Notes: generated by a model not told the origin, from the letters alone. DNA of 64,000 bases from Cherax quadricarinatus (GCF_038502225.1 NC_091293.1:1070727-1134726); one strand, 5' to 3'. Counted from the stretch's first letter, positions 22,560 to 34,197 are shown. Translations and numbers: made by a program.

Positions 22560-23283
22560 ACCTATGATTATGTTCCTGCAAAAAACAGACATCAATACTA
22601 AATCTCCTTAAAAAACCACTCTAACCATACCCTCTTGACCTCGGTCTTAAGACTGTTTACATTGAAAGTTACACACCTGAATGTTACACGAATGGCGGCT
22701 TACGCCTACGCCGCTGAGGCTTACTTGGTATTCCCCCATTCCTGCCCTCCAACTCCCCCCCTGTCCTTTCCCGCTGATCTTCCCCATTGCACCCCCCCCC
22801 GCCCCCCGGTCTCGCCGTTTCCACCACAGCTGCCCAAACCTTCTTCCCAGGGAGCTGCGCCGGTGTGAGGACCTCGTCCATGTCTGACGCCCCCGCTGGT
22901 CTCTTGCGGGAGCTTCCCTCCACACACATATCTTCTTCAATCGTATCTTCTTGATGAACCTCCACCACCACATTGCTATCCATTCTAACCTCACTCAAGT
23001 CTTCCTTACTCCTTTTCTGTTCGTCCATCACCTTGACATCACCTAACTCTCTTCACCTTCCACGCCATGTTCCGACTCTTCCAAAAAATTCTTCAGCACT
23101 GCTTCCAATATCCCCTCCTGAGCAGAATCTGTAGTATCCAACGGTCTGTCTGGCAGCGATATTCATTCCCCCCATTTCCTCTGGTGGTGTGACACACGTC
23201 TCCAAAGCCACCTCAGTTCTTTCAACCTCCTCACTCCATAGGCCCTTCCCCCGACCTTCCACATCACCTGTCAGAACGTCCAA
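22560..23283 (-). pseudogene. Tx1/L1-like ORF1 C-terminal part and ORF1-ORF2 junction, degraded
   Basis: Frames at 23053-23283 and 22684-23031 continue downstream of the zinc-knuckle ORF1 fragment in the same orientation. They are acidic then basic and low in complexity, ending in KPQRRRRKPPF. No domain is recognised, and assignment to ORF1 rests on position. 22528-22683 is the junction to ORF2. Confidence 0.5.
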
Positions 23284-23672
23284 GGCTTGTCTTCAGAAGC
23301 TGTTTCTTGCGCCCTAGGGCCCTGTCTCCAGGGGCATTGTGCTGCCTTGTGCTCATAAGAGTCACATAAACGGCACGTCCTCCTCTGCCCCGCATAGTGT
23401 ACAAAAACTTGAGTCCTATAGCCATGCAATGTGATGTACGATAGTATCGGCCGCCTCAGGGTCATTTTCAGTGTGAAGGATCCTTCCGGCAGCCCCTCAT
23501 ACGGGCCGTCCCTCCACACCCCCATGCTCGCCGAATGGACAGTCCCATAACCACTGAACACATCCTGAAGGCTATATGCTGTCGTCTCAAAAGGTACATT
23601 CTGTACCTTCACCCAAGTAAAATACTTAGAAACATCATGCATGCATACACCCACTGCCGAATTTACGCTCAT
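23271..23672 (-). pseudogene. Tx1/L1-like ORF1 fragment with CCHC zinc knuckle
   Basis: A 133-residue frame with CRLCDSYEHKAAQC near residues 100-113, an exact C-x2-C-x4-H-x4-C knuckle of the Gag/ORF1 type. It is preceded by WVKVQNVPFETTAYSLQDVF and GYGTVHSASMG, an RNA-binding-fold-like segment (RRM-like: VQNVPF and a later YRTQVFVHY). ORF1 proteins coat the element RNA. The frame ends shortly after the knuckle at a disruption. Confidence 0.75.
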
Positions 23673-23675
23673 TCT

Positions 23676-23769
23676 CCGTTTGTACGCCGGCTCATACGGT
23701 CCGACATCTTGGTGCTAACGCTATGCTATGCTATGCAAGAGAAACTAGAAGCGTCCTCTCTCCCCGCAG
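23676..23769. other. Unassigned stretch, possible 5' UTR of the Tx1/L1-like element
   Basis: Short stretch with a GCTATGCTATGCTATGC run (about 23721-23737). No feature can be assigned. Confidence 0.4.
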
Positions 23770-24110
23770 GCCGAGAGACGAATGTGAGTAGTGCTATCTG
23801 TGATTATCCCTGATTAAAGGGAGCTAGTATATTAGTCCATATACGGTCAATTATGGTTACACTTGTCTCAGTTAGCCTGGTTGGCTTTGTTACAGTTTGT
23901 ATGAGTAATGTGTTGTTCATATTGTTGATGAAATGTTACTGGCTGTTCGTCTGTTAGACCAAGGGTAATGTTAAAGTCTCCAGCTAGGAGATGGTGATGC
24001 TTGTTTATTTGATTGTTTGTGATTACTGTCTTTAAATTACTGCTAAACTTTGGGATGTTTGTATGAGGCATCCGGTTAATGGCACCGATTGCCATAGGAG
24101 TCTAAAGTAA
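23770..24110 (-). pseudogene. I-superfamily-like endonuclease fragment
   Basis: On the minus strand, 24095-23950 reads HTNIPKFSSNLKTVITNN and HHHLLAGDFNITLG, an APE endonuclease block. The protein-like sequence then continues in another frame as INNMNNTLLIQTVTKPTR and LTETSVTIIDRIWTN, and after one more shift as GIITDSTTHIRL near 23790. So two frameshifts lie in about 300 bp. It is oriented opposite to the RT fragment that starts 460 bp to the right. Confidence 0.75.
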
Positions 24111-24560
24111 AATTTGCAAAAATGTATACTCCATATTCATCACTATATTAAGTTACTAACTGTATGATCCTACCTAAACCTTCCTTTTAGGGTAAATCTA
24201 TCAATTAATACGTATACTTACTGCCTCTGCCAGCGAGGATTTGTTTAGGATTTGTTTAGGGCTTTTGAACCTCATACAGCGTGTCCAGCCATGGAATATT
24301 TGGGAGGCCAAATAAGTTTCCACATTTTGAGGAAAAAACCCATAAGAATGAGAGATGGGTCTGGAGAGTATTTGCCACTCATCTTAATACCATTTTCCAA
24401 GCAGCACTCATAGAAGTGGATCAAATGACTGTAGACACATAAGCTTGCTAACAAGCATCTTCCACTTCTTTAATTGCATGGCCACCAAACACCTTTGCCA
24501 TTTAAAATCAAGAAACTGATCAGTAGATATATTGTCATGGTTATGTTTCAACTGCTAGAG
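24111..24560. other. Unassigned stretch between retroelement fragments
   Basis: AT-rich sequence with two adjacent GGATTTGTTTAGG copies (24237-24259). The minus frame 24272-24454 (60 residues) shows no recognisable motif. No promoter or element end is clear. Confidence 0.5.
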
Positions 24561-24567
24561 TAGGAAA

Positions 24568-25377
24568 CCATCATTAAAACATAAGAAAGAAGGAACACTG
24601 AACAGCCTGATATTTAAACCAATCTCCTTAACTAGCTGTCTTTGTAAAACTTTTGAAAGAATGATACTTAACAGACTGTACTACAGAATCAGACACCAAC
24701 CTTCCCCCTACCTCTATGGGTTCATGAAAGGTAAAAGTGTGCAGAACTGTATTACCACCTTTCTCACTGCACACACCTCTACTAGTTTTACAACTTTTCT
24801 TGATCTAAAATCTGCATTTGATATCGCAAACACAACCGTTATACTACATGAACTAGCCAAAATGAATATTGGTGGTAGCTTACTCTGCTGGATAATAGGA
24901 TACTTGTCAAATAGAGTATCTTCTGTCCTCTATGAAGGCTTTAGAAGTGAGTCTAAAGAAATGTCCCTAGGTATACCGCAGGGAGGAGTTCTCAGTCCAA
25001 CTCTATTTAATATTCTCATTAATGCTCTCCTAACTGCTTTACCTGCCTCACCTAAACCTATAGCTATAAGCTATGCTGATGACATCATGATCCATACAAC
25101 AGGGCATAAGAAGACGAGCACCATTCTTAATGAAGTTCAAGTAATTTGTAATCGACTAGGCCTCATAATATCTTCCTCTAAAACAAAGATATTAACAAGC
25201 AAACGACATCCATCACCCATCTGTTTGCAGGGTGAAAACATTAGCTACGTTAAAACTAACAGATATCTTGGTTTTGGTGTACCCTTTAACAAATCTGCTA
25301 TACCAAAACTAATAAAAAATGCAAAGATAGATTAAATGATCTCAAAGCTGTTGCTGGCTACAACCCCAACTATGGTG
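24568..25377 (+). pseudogene. I-superfamily-like reverse transcriptase, 5' part
   Basis: An open frame from about 24568 carries the RT core. It reads FKPISLTSCLCKTFERMI (motif 1), YLYGFMKGKSVQNCI (motif 2a), TTFLDLKSAFD (first catalytic Asp, motif A), SLGIPQGGVLSPTLFNILIN (motif B), and SYADD at 25069-25083 (motif C). RLGLIISSSKTKILTSK and VKTNRYLGF (motifs D/E) follow. All catalytic residues are present. The frame stops near 25335, after which the sequence continues recognisably to the hAT insertion at 25378. No endonuclease precedes it on this strand. Confidence 0.9.
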
Positions 25378-26046
25378 CACTGGCGTCGCTAGGATTGGTG
25401 TCACCTGGGGCGGAATCTTTGGTGTCACCCCCATGAAATCCAAAGGCGCGGGGGGGGGGGGGGGAATGTGGGGAGGAGTAAACTCCACTTACCACACTAC
25501 TGCATAACCAGCAACTAATGTTTAACAATGAGAACGTTTAAGGGCCATAAACCTAACAGGAGAATTCTTCTCAACTTTATTAATGATAAAATAAATAATG
25601 GTAGTAATACATATTGAGGAAACAAACTCAAATACCACTTTGAGCACAGGCAACAGATCCTACATTTATTCATCTTCAAAAATGCAAGAAAAAAAAATTG
25701 AAAAATAAAGTAAAACATTGTAATATCAGAGAAACACTAGTTCTGATTTGACCTTGAGTTCAGGTAACATCTCGGCGAATCTGATCTTACATTTCCTTTC
25801 CTTTAATCCTGAAAAATCATCTATCTCATCATCAAAATCAACGATTCTCCTTATATAGACCTATTTTTATTCTGTAATCATGTAATAGACTATATAGAAA
25901 CGAAAGATTTTTCTCTTATGTTGTTGCAGCATTGTTTTGGGCAATACTGTCACCTTCTTTAGAGGTTTTATGGTGTCACCTCCTAAATGGTGTCACAAGG
26001 GGCGGCCCGCCTACCCGCTCCTCCTTACGACGCCACTGATATGGTG
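25370..26046. mobile_element. hAT-like non-autonomous element nested in the RT
   Basis: The 661-bp element 25378-26038 has terminal inverted repeats CACTGGCGTCG (left) and CAGTGGCGTCG (right, complement), the classic hAT start CAGTGGCG with one change. Target copies are CTATGGTG (25370-25377) and ATATGGTG (26039-26046), 7 of 8 identical. Excising the element restores the frame NPNYGANVRIV across the junction. Inside are a G16 run (25449-25464) and repeated GGTGTCACC motifs near both ends. The interior has no transposase frame. Confidence 0.85.
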
Positions 26047-26218
26047 CTAATGTGAGAATCGTGAGAATGATGTACGTAGCCTATGTTAGGTACTTAACTG
26101 ATTATGCTGCTCCCATGTTGATATTAGCTAGAGAAAGTTCTCTCTGACCCTTGGAGTTAATGCAAAATGAAGCTCTCAGAATCATTCTTGGCTGCCCAGA
26201 TCTACAAAGGTTCTTAAT
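26039..26218 (+). pseudogene. I-superfamily-like ORF2, post-RT segment
   Basis: Continues the frame left of the hAT insertion: NVRIVRMMYVAYVRYLTDYA then MLILARESSL, an in-frame TGA at about 26146, and MQNEALRIILGCP. This is the thumb region typical of these elements. A small shift leads into the next frame at 26219. Confidence 0.75.
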
Positions 26219-26980
26219 ATGAGGAAGGAGCTTGGTATTTCTAGTATCGGTGATAAGATTATTGAGATTAACACTGTACTCAGTATTAGAATGTTAAGAA
26301 ATGAACCAGACACTGTCACAATGAATATTACTAAATGTCTAAACGTAAATACATGCAGATCTAAATGGACTGTGAAAATATGCATTTATATTAAGTTTTA
26401 TAAGCTACGTGAACTGTATCACTGTAGACAACAAGAGCATTTCACCCCTCCATGGAAGATGTGTTCATTTAATATCACATACCTGCAAGTCCCTCCCAAG
26501 AAGCTCATTGATAGTAATCCTTTCCTTGAATCACTTGTTAAAGCAACTGCTCAAGAAGAAATTTCTCGTCTAGCTGGTAGTAATAAGTTATCACAAGCTA
26601 CATACACTGACGGATCTAAACAGGAGTCTTCTGGCAGGGCTGCATCTGCTCTTGTTGCCACCTCCCTAGTTAAGAACCATAATAAAATTGTTGAACTAGG
26701 CATAAGAATTAACAACTGGGCGTCTACATTGCAGACTGAATTGTTTGCAATCCTAATGGCGCTAGCTAACTTATAACACTGAGCTTGATTCTATCACCAT
26801 TACTGACTCTATGTCATCAACGAAGGCTCTTAACTCACATAATGACTCCAACAACATGCTCATTTGAGAAGCCAAGTATAGGTACTCAAAAATCCGGGAC
26901 AAATCAATTTATGTACAATTGCCATGGATCCCATCACACATTGGATTACTCCTTCATGATAAAGTTAGCCAAGAAGAGAA
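26219..26980 (+). pseudogene. I-superfamily-like RNase H domain
   Basis: 26219-26776 continues the post-RT region and then shows ATYTDGSKQESSGRAASAL (first RNase H Asp near 26609) and LQTELFAILMALANL (the catalytic Glu helix). After a stop and frameshifts, another frame gives YVQLPWIPSHIGLLLHDKVS at 26908-26970, the closing RNase H block (W-x-P-S-H-x-G). RNase H removes element RNA from the cDNA hybrid and places this element with RNase H-bearing LINEs. It is broken at about 26776 and again after. Confidence 0.85.
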
Positions 26981-27384
26981 CCCAGAAGGAAAATGTAGAA
27001 TATAACTTTGGTATATCTGTGTCTAGCATTAGGAATAATATTAGGAGAGAAGTAAATAATGAAAATGATTGTTATAAGAATGCAGTTAGAAGTCTGAGTA
27101 GATCTATAACCCACTATGATAACATGAACGTAGATAAATATGTTTATGGAGCAACTTGCAATGTGAATAGACTGATTGATGTTGTAGTGGCCAGGCTTAG
27201 GCTTGGTTATACGTACTTCTGGCAGTTCGGGAGACACACAGATGATGATCAAACTAAATGCAAATTATGTGATCAGGCATATGGTCACTGTCTTGAACAC
27301 TATGTGCTTAATTGTCCACTTATTGAGGAATACAGAGACAGTCAAGATATCTTATTAATGAAAATAAGATACTATATATACTAA
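26981..27384 (+). pseudogene. I-superfamily-like ORF2 C-terminal zinc motif
   Basis: The frame ends with RLRLGYTYFWQFGRH and CKLCDQAYGHCLEHYVLNC (27258-27314), an intact C-x2-C-x8-H-x4-C retroelement zinc motif followed by PLIEEYR. The natural stop is at 27382-27384. Unlike the upstream RNase H, this last part is uninterrupted. Confidence 0.85.
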
Positions 27385-27506
27385 GCAAATTTCCTAAATT
27401 TGCTTGTAACAGATAAGTTAACTGTAGATATGTAGATATAAATCCAAATGTTCAACTGTTAACCCTTTTGGGGCCTAGTTCCTAGGCCTTTTGTGTATTC
27501 CTGTGC
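27385..27506 (+). other. 3' UTR of the I-like element with terminal hairpin
   Basis: 122 bp after the stop codon. GGCCTAG-TTC-CTAGGCC at 27472-27488 is a perfect 7-bp stem with a 3-nt loop, followed by TTTTGTG. RNA hairpins near the 3' end are used by several LINE RTs to recognise their template. Here that role is inference. Confidence 0.55.
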
Positions 27507-27707
27507 TGATAAATTAGACACATGTGCAACTCTTGGGTATCTTTATTGAGGAAACGTTTCGCCACACAGTGGCTTCATCAGTCCATACCAAGGAGAATCT
27601 TGAAGAATCTTCAAGATTCTCCTTGGTATGGACTGATGAAGCCACTGTGTGGCGAAACGTTTCCTCAATAAAGATACCCAAGAGTTGCACATGTGTCTAA
27701 TTTATCA
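27507..27707. repeat. 201-bp perfect palindrome
   Basis: Two 100-bp arms, exact reverse complements as read by eye, around a single central A at 27607. Each arm carries GGCGAAACGTTTCCTCAA-type sequence and an AATAAAG. I recall this module as abundant in decapod sequence. It could be a TIR-only foldback element or two head-to-head copies. Confidence 0.9.
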
Positions 27708-27910
27708 ACATGTCTGTTCTCTGAACCATTCATCTACAATCCTATTCATGTGCTCTTGCACTACCATCCACAGGGTAGATATGGGGTGCACAATAAACTA
27801 GCTACTTCGGTGGCAAAATCTATATCTGCAGCAGGCTTACTAGCCCGTGCGAGGCAGGTCCAAGTCTCCCACCGGCTTCAGCTAATGACCCAACCTAGTC
27901 AGGTCAGGTA
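27708..27910. other. Unassigned, possibly 3' UTR of the neighbouring CR1-like fragment
   Basis: Unique-looking sequence. The plus frame 27693-27911 overlaps the palindrome and has no recognisable motif. Its position directly after the minus-strand CR1-like C-terminus suggests a 3' UTR. Confidence 0.4.
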
Positions 27911-28640
27911 ACATTCACTTAAGGAAGGAGTACGGCATCAGACCTATTAGCACAAGCTAGTCAGGTCCAACTCACACCCACCCATGTATTTATCTAACCT
28001 ATTTTTAAAACTACACAATGTTTTAGCTTCTATGACGGTACTCAGGCGTTTGTTCCACTCATCCACAACTATATTGCCAAACCAGTGCTTTCCTTGCTGA
28101 ATCTGAATTTTTCCAACTTAAAACCATTGCTGCGAGTTCTGTTTTGGCTAGATAATTCTAGCATGCTGTTGACATTCCCTTCATATTCCTGTTTTCCATT
28201 TATGCACCTCGATCATATCATTCCCTAATTTTACGCCTTTCTAGAGAGTGCAGATTCAGGGACCTCAGTCTATCCTCATAGGAAAGATTTCTGATACATG
28301 GGATTAACTTTGTCAACCTCCTTATATGTTTTCCAGTCTTATATCCATTCTGTAATACGATGACCAAAACTGTGCAGCATAATCTGACTGAGACCTAACC
28401 AAAGATATATAGAGTTGAAGAACAACCTGAGGACTCCTGTTATTTATGCTTCTTCATATGAAGCCAAGGATTCTGTTCACTGTATTGCGAACACTTATGC
28501 ACTGTTGTCTTGGTTTTTGATCACTACTACCAAAGAACTCCTAAATCCTTCTCACAGTCAGTAATATTAAGTTTATATGTTGCATGGTTATTTTCCTGTC
28601 CAATGTTTAGAACTTTGCTTTTTTTTAACTCATCGGCCGT
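27911..28640 (-). pseudogene. CR1/Jockey-like RT C-terminal fragment
   Basis: Translating the minus strand in pieces gives, from 28540 leftward, NTVNRILGFI, then LYISLVRSQSDYAAQFWSSY, LTKLIPCIRNLSYEDRLRSL and NLHSLERRKIR. WYGNIV/VDEWNK-type residues follow near 28080. These match the region after the RT palm in CR1-type elements (usual L-E-Y-x2-Q-x-W, L-x-Y-E-x-R-L, and V-D-x-W-N). Many stops and shifts break it, so it is much older than the copy at 2-1382. Confidence 0.75.
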
Positions 28641-28644
28641 TTCC

Positions 28645-29097
28645 CTCCAAGGTGGGATTGCCTGAAGAAGAAACACTTTCACCATTATTCACTCCATCAC
28701 TGTTTTGCCAGAGGCGTGCTTACACTACAGTTATAAAACTGCAACATTAACAACCTTCCTTCAGAGTGCAGACACTGTACTTCCTCATCTCCAGGACTCA
28801 AGTCCAGCCTACTGGTTTCCCCTGGAACCCTACATGCCCACATTCCAACAGCAAGTCAAGTCTTGAAAACCATTTGTCTCCATTTGCTCCTATCTAACAT
28901 GCTGTCACATCCTTGCTGGAAGTCCAAGCCCCTCACACACAAAACCTCCTTTACTCAACCTCCCACCAACCCTTCCTAGGCTGACTTCTACCCCACCTTC
29001 GCTCCACTACAGATTTATACACTCTCGAAGTTCCCCTGTTTTGTTCCAGCCTCTCTATATGCCCAAACCACCGTAACAACCCCTCCTCAGCCTTCTG
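28645..29097. repeat. Dispersed decapod-type repeat (unclassified)
   Basis: C-rich sequence starting CTCATCGGCCGTTTCCC and including AGAGGCGTGCTTACACTACAG. I recognise it as a common dispersed repeat in decapod sequences, but I cannot name its family. It ends at CCTTCTGGATAATAATAATA, so it shares the triplet run with the SINE on the other side. No intact frame. Confidence 0.55.
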
Positions 29098-29514
<417 letters not shown>

Positions 29515-29524
<10 letters not shown>

Positions 29525-30285
29525 GTGGTAATCCTGCACCTCCTAATTTCCAGACTACGAATTCTCTGCATTATATTCGCCCACAGAGTGTTTTCCTGGA
29601 GGACAGTTCTCCCGAGGGTAGTGTTGTCCTGGAGGGCAGTGCTCCTGAGGGTGCTAGTGTTGTCCTGGAGGACAGTGAACCAAAAGTAAACATTTGCCCT
29701 GGTGATGAAACAAGACAATGCTACTTTATTCTCAGAGGTACAAAATAGCGACACAGCTGGAGATGGAACAAAAGGGGATGATGCCTCAGGGAATAGTGTT
29801 GACACACTACCAGCAAAACGTGGTGGAAGCGCTGATGTCCATACAAGGGTGATAGATACGGAGAAAATAGAAAACAATACACCAGCAGTGAACGTAGCTA
29901 CAATGAATCCTAACAAACAGAAATCGAATCTATGCAAATACTATGCCTTGGGTATCGGCAGTCACGGTTCATCTGGTAAAACAGGTCGGACATGCATCTT
30001 TGACCATCCCATGAAATGCTGCACCCACATGTCAACAGGATAATGCAACTTCCCATAGTGTAACTTATTTCACCCAAAAACATGCCACTTGTCAATCCAT
30101 GAAAGAAAATGTTACAGAGCATACTGTCAGGCACATCATCTAAAAGGGACAAGAAGACACAGACCAGCCAGACTAAGGGAAGCAAAAGAGGGGAGCCACA
30201 ACCCCTCTAGGGACAGTTTTTTTTAGGGCCAGGAGGAAAATAGTACTGGCAAGAAAAGACAATAATTTTACATCAACTGAAAATG
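29515..30285 (+). pseudogene. Retroelement ORF1 with CCCH-type fingers, degraded
   Basis: 29515-29748 holds about three short repeats of an acidic VVLEDSxPEG unit. After a shift, 29702-30043 reads to NLCKYYALGIGSHGSSGKTG and RTCIFDHPMKC, a CCCH finger whose second Cys is Gly. The frame continues through two stops as CNLFHPKTC and KCYRAYCQAHHLKGTRRHRP (30095-30165), further Cys/His clusters. It then continues as HNPSRDSFF with a T-run shift, and NFTSTENDSGAEAGTA leads directly into the first 53-bp monomer. I recognise this type of CCCH ORF1 from decapod non-LTR elements (memory). Expected role: RNA binding. Confidence 0.7.
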
Positions 30286-33200
30286 ATTCTGGGGCAGAGG
30301 CAGGGACAGCGGTCTCTACCCCAGGACAACACATATTAGAGCTGGGGCAGAGCAAGGGACAGCGGCCTCTACCCCAGAACAACAGATATTAGAGCTGGGG
30401 CAGAGGCAGGGACAGCGGCCTCTACCCCAGAACAACACATATTAGAGCTGGGGCAGAGGCAGGGACAGCGGCCTCTACCCCAGAACAACAAATATTAGAG
30501 CTGGGGCAGAGGCAGGGACAGCGGCCTCTACCCCAGAACAACACATATTAGAGCTGGGGCAGAGGCAGGGACAGCGGTCTCTACCCCAGAACAACACATA
30601 TTAGAGCTGGGGCAGAGGCAGGGACAGCGGCCTCTACCCCAGAACAACACATATTAGAGCTGGGGCAGAGGCAGGGACAGCGGCCTCTACCCCAGAACAA
30701 CACATATTAGAGCTGAGGCAGAGGCAGGGACAGCGGCCTCTACCCCAGAACAACAGATATTAGAGCTGGGGCAGAGGCAGGGACAGCGGTCTCTACCCCA
30801 GAACAACAGATATTAGAGCTGGGGCAGAGGCAGGGACAGCGGCCTCTACCCCAGAACAACACATATCACAGCTGGGGCAGAGGCAGGGACAGCGGCCACA
30901 ACCCCAGAACAACACATATTAGAGATGGGGCAGAGGCAGGGACAGCGGTCTCTACCCCAGGACAACACATATTAGAGCCGGGTCAGAGGCAGGGACAGCG
31001 GCCTCTACCCCAGAACAACAGATATTAGAGCTGGGGCAGAGGCAGGGACAGCGGCCTCTACCCCAGAACAATAGATATTAGAGCTGGGGCAGAGGCAGGG
31101 ACAGCGGCCTCTACCCCAGAACAACATATATTAGAGCTGGGGCAGAGGCAGAGACAGCGACCTCTACCCCAGAACAACAGATATTAGAGCTGGGGCAGAG
31201 GCAGGAACAGCGGTCTCTACCCCAGGATAACAAATATTAGAGCTGGGGCAGAGGCAGGGACAGCGGTCTCTACCCCAGAACAACAGATATTAGAGCTGGG
31301 GCAGAGGCAGGGACAGCGGCCTCTACCCCAGGACAACAGATATTAGAGCTGGGGCAGAGGCAGGGACAGCGGCCTCTACCCCAGGACAACAGATATTAGA
31401 GCTGGGGCAGAGGCAGGGACAGCGGCCTCTACCCCAGAACAACAGATATTAGAGCTGGGGCAGAGGCAGGGACAGCGGTGTCTACCCCAGAACAACAGAT
31501 ATTAGAGCTGGGTCAGAGGCAGGGACAGCGGCCTCTACCCCAGAACAACAGATATTAGAGCTGGGGCAGAGGCAGGGACAGCGGCCTCTACCCCAGAACA
31601 ACAGATATTAGAGCTGGGGCAGAGGCAGGGACAGCGGCCTCTACCCCAGAACAACACATATTAGAGCTGGGGCAGAGGCAGGGACAGCGGCCTCTACCCC
31701 AGAACAACAGATATTAGAGCTGGGGAAGATGCAGGGACAGCGGTCTCTACCCCAGAACAACAGATATTAGAGGTGGGGCAGAGGCAGGGACAGCGGTATC
31801 TACCCCAGAACAACAGATATTAGAGCTGGGGCAGAGGCAGGGACAGCGGTCTCTACCCCAGAACAACAGATATTAGAGCTGGGGCAGAGGCAGGGACAGC
31901 GGCCACTACCCCAGAACAACACATATTAGAGCTGGGGCAGAGGCAGGGACAGCGGTCTCTACCCCAGGAACAGATATTAGAGCTGGGGCAGAGGCAGGGA
32001 CAGCGGCCTCTACCCCAGAACAACACATATTAGAGCTGGGGCAGAGGCAGGGACAGCGGCCTCTACCCCAGAACAACATATATAAGAGCTGGGGCAGAGG
32101 CAGGGACAGCGGCCTCTACCCCAGAACAACAGATATTAGAGCTGGGGCAGAGGCAGGGACAGCGGCCTCTACCCCAGAACAACAGGTATTAGAGCTGGGG
32201 CAGAGGCAGGGACAGCGGTGTCTACCCCAGAACAACAGATATTAGAGCTGGGGCAGAGGCAGGGACAGCGACCTCTACCCCAGAACAACAGATATTAGAG
32301 CTGGGGCAGAGGCAGGGACAGCGGCCTCTACCCCAGGACAACAGATATTAGAGCTGGGGCAGAGGCAGGGACAGCGGTCTCTACCCCAGAACAACATATA
32401 TTATAGCTGGTTCAGAGGCAGGGACAGCGGCCTCTACCCCAGAACAACAGATATTAGAGCTGGGGCAGAGGCAGGGACAACGGTGTCTTCCCCAGAACAA
32501 CAGATATTAGAGCTGGGTCAGAGGCAGGGACAGCGGTCTCTACCCCAGAACAACAGATATTAGAGCTGGGGCAGAGGCAGGGACAGCGGCCTCTATCCCA
32601 GAACAACACATATTAGAGCTGGGGCAGAGGCAGGGACAGCGGCCTCTACCCCAGAACAACAGATATTAGAGCTGGGGCAGAGGCAGGGACAGCGGCCTCT
32701 ACCCCAGAACAACACATATTACAGCTGGGGCAGAGGCAGGGACAGCAGCCTCTACCCCAGAACAACACATATTACAGCTGGGGCAGAGGCAGGGACAGCG
32801 GCCTCTACCCCAGAACAACAGATATTAGAGCTGGGGCAGAGGCAGGGACAGCGGCCTCTACCCCAGAACAACAGATATTAGAACTGGGGCAGAGGCAGAG
32901 ACAGCGGCCTCTACCCCAGAACAACAGATATTAGAGCTGGGGCAGAGGCAGGGACAGCGGCCTCCACCCCAGAACAACAGATATCAGAGCTGGGGCAGAG
33001 GCAGGGACAGCGGCCTCTACCCCAGAACAACATATATTAGAGCTGGAGCAGAGGCAGAGACAGCGGCCTCTACCCCAGAACAACAGATATTAGAGCTGGG
33101 GCAGAGGCAGGGACAGCGACCTCTACCCCAGAACAACAGATTTTAGAGCTGGGGCAGAGGCAGGGACAGCGGTCTCTACCCCAGAACAACAGATATTAGA

Positions 33201-34139
33201 GCTGGGGCAGAGGCAGGGACAGCGGTCTGTACCCCAGAACAACAGATATTAGAGCTGGGGCAGAGGCAGGGACAGCGGCCTCTACCCCAGAACAACACAT
33301 ATTACAGCTGGAGCAGAGGCAGGGACAGCGGCCACTACCCCAGAACAACACATATTAGAGCTGGGGCAGAGGCAGGGACAGCGGTCTCTACCCCAGGACA
33401 ACAGATATTAGAGCTGGGGCAGAGGCAGGGACAGCGGCCTCTACCCCAGAACAACACATATTAGAGCTGGGGCAGAGGCAGGGACAGCGGCCTCTATCCC
33501 AGAACAACAGATATTAGAGCTGGGGCAGAGGCAGGGACAGCGGCCTCTACCCCAGAACAAAAGATATTAGAGCTGGGGCAGAGGCAGGGACAGCGGTCTC
33601 TACCCCAGAACAACAGATATTAGAGCTGGGGCAGAGGCAGGGACAGCGGCCTCTACCCCAGAACAACAGATTTTAGAGCTGGGGCAGAGGCAGGGACAGC
33701 GGTCTCTACCCCAGAACAACAGATATTAGAGCTGGGGCAGAGGCAGGGACAGCGGCCTGTACCCCAGAACAACAGATATTAGAGCTGGGGCAGAGACAGG
33801 GACAGCGATCTCTACCTCAGAACAATAGATATTAGAGCTGGGGCAGAGGCAGGGACAGCGACCTCTACCCCAGGACAACAGATATTAGAGCTGGGGCAGA
33901 GGCAGGGACAGCGGCCTCTACCCCAGGACAACAGATATTAGAGCGGGGGCAGAGGCAGGGACAGAGGCCTCTACCCCAGGACAACAGATATTAGAGCTGG
34001 GGCAGAGGCAGGGACAGCGGCCTCTACCCCAGAACAACAGATATTAGAGCCGGGGCAGAGGCAGGGACAGCGGTCTCTACCCCAGAACAACAGATATTAG
34101 AGCAGGGGCAGAGGCAGGGACAGCGGCATCTACCCAAGA

Positions 34140-34197
34140 ACAACAGATAGTATAGCTGGGGCAGAGAGGGCAGCGGGACAGCGGCAGGGAGAGCGGC
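34140..34197. repeat. Scrambled segment in the 53-bp array
   Basis: After a TAGTATAGCTGGGGCAGAGA the unit breaks into short reshuffled pieces of itself (GGGCAGCGGGACAGCGGCAG) before normal monomers resume at about 34197. It looks like slippage or a repair join. Confidence 0.8.

Larger units (their letters stand above)
19478..23675 (-). mobile_element. Degraded Tx1/L1-like non-LTR retrotransposon
   Basis: A co-oriented series of broken reading frames gives the order ORF1 with zinc knuckle, APE endonuclease, linker, RT, and C-terminal zinc motif. This is the layout of a two-ORF LINE. The minus strand is strikingly G-rich (C-rich on plus). Multiple frameshifts break every domain, so it is inactive. 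Its 3' part is interrupted by the TIR element at 18295-19477. The 5' end is near 23.7 kb but I cannot fix it. Confidence 0.85.

Noticed and set aside
22635..22887. Proline-rich plus-strand frames of 68-77 codons
   Set aside because: They are antisense shadows of the G-rich minus-strand retroelement ORF1 region.
24272..24454. A 60-codon minus frame (MLASLCVYSHLIHFYECC) as a host exon
   Set aside because: No motif recognised, no splice signals that I can support, and it lies between retroelement fragments. Left as unassigned.
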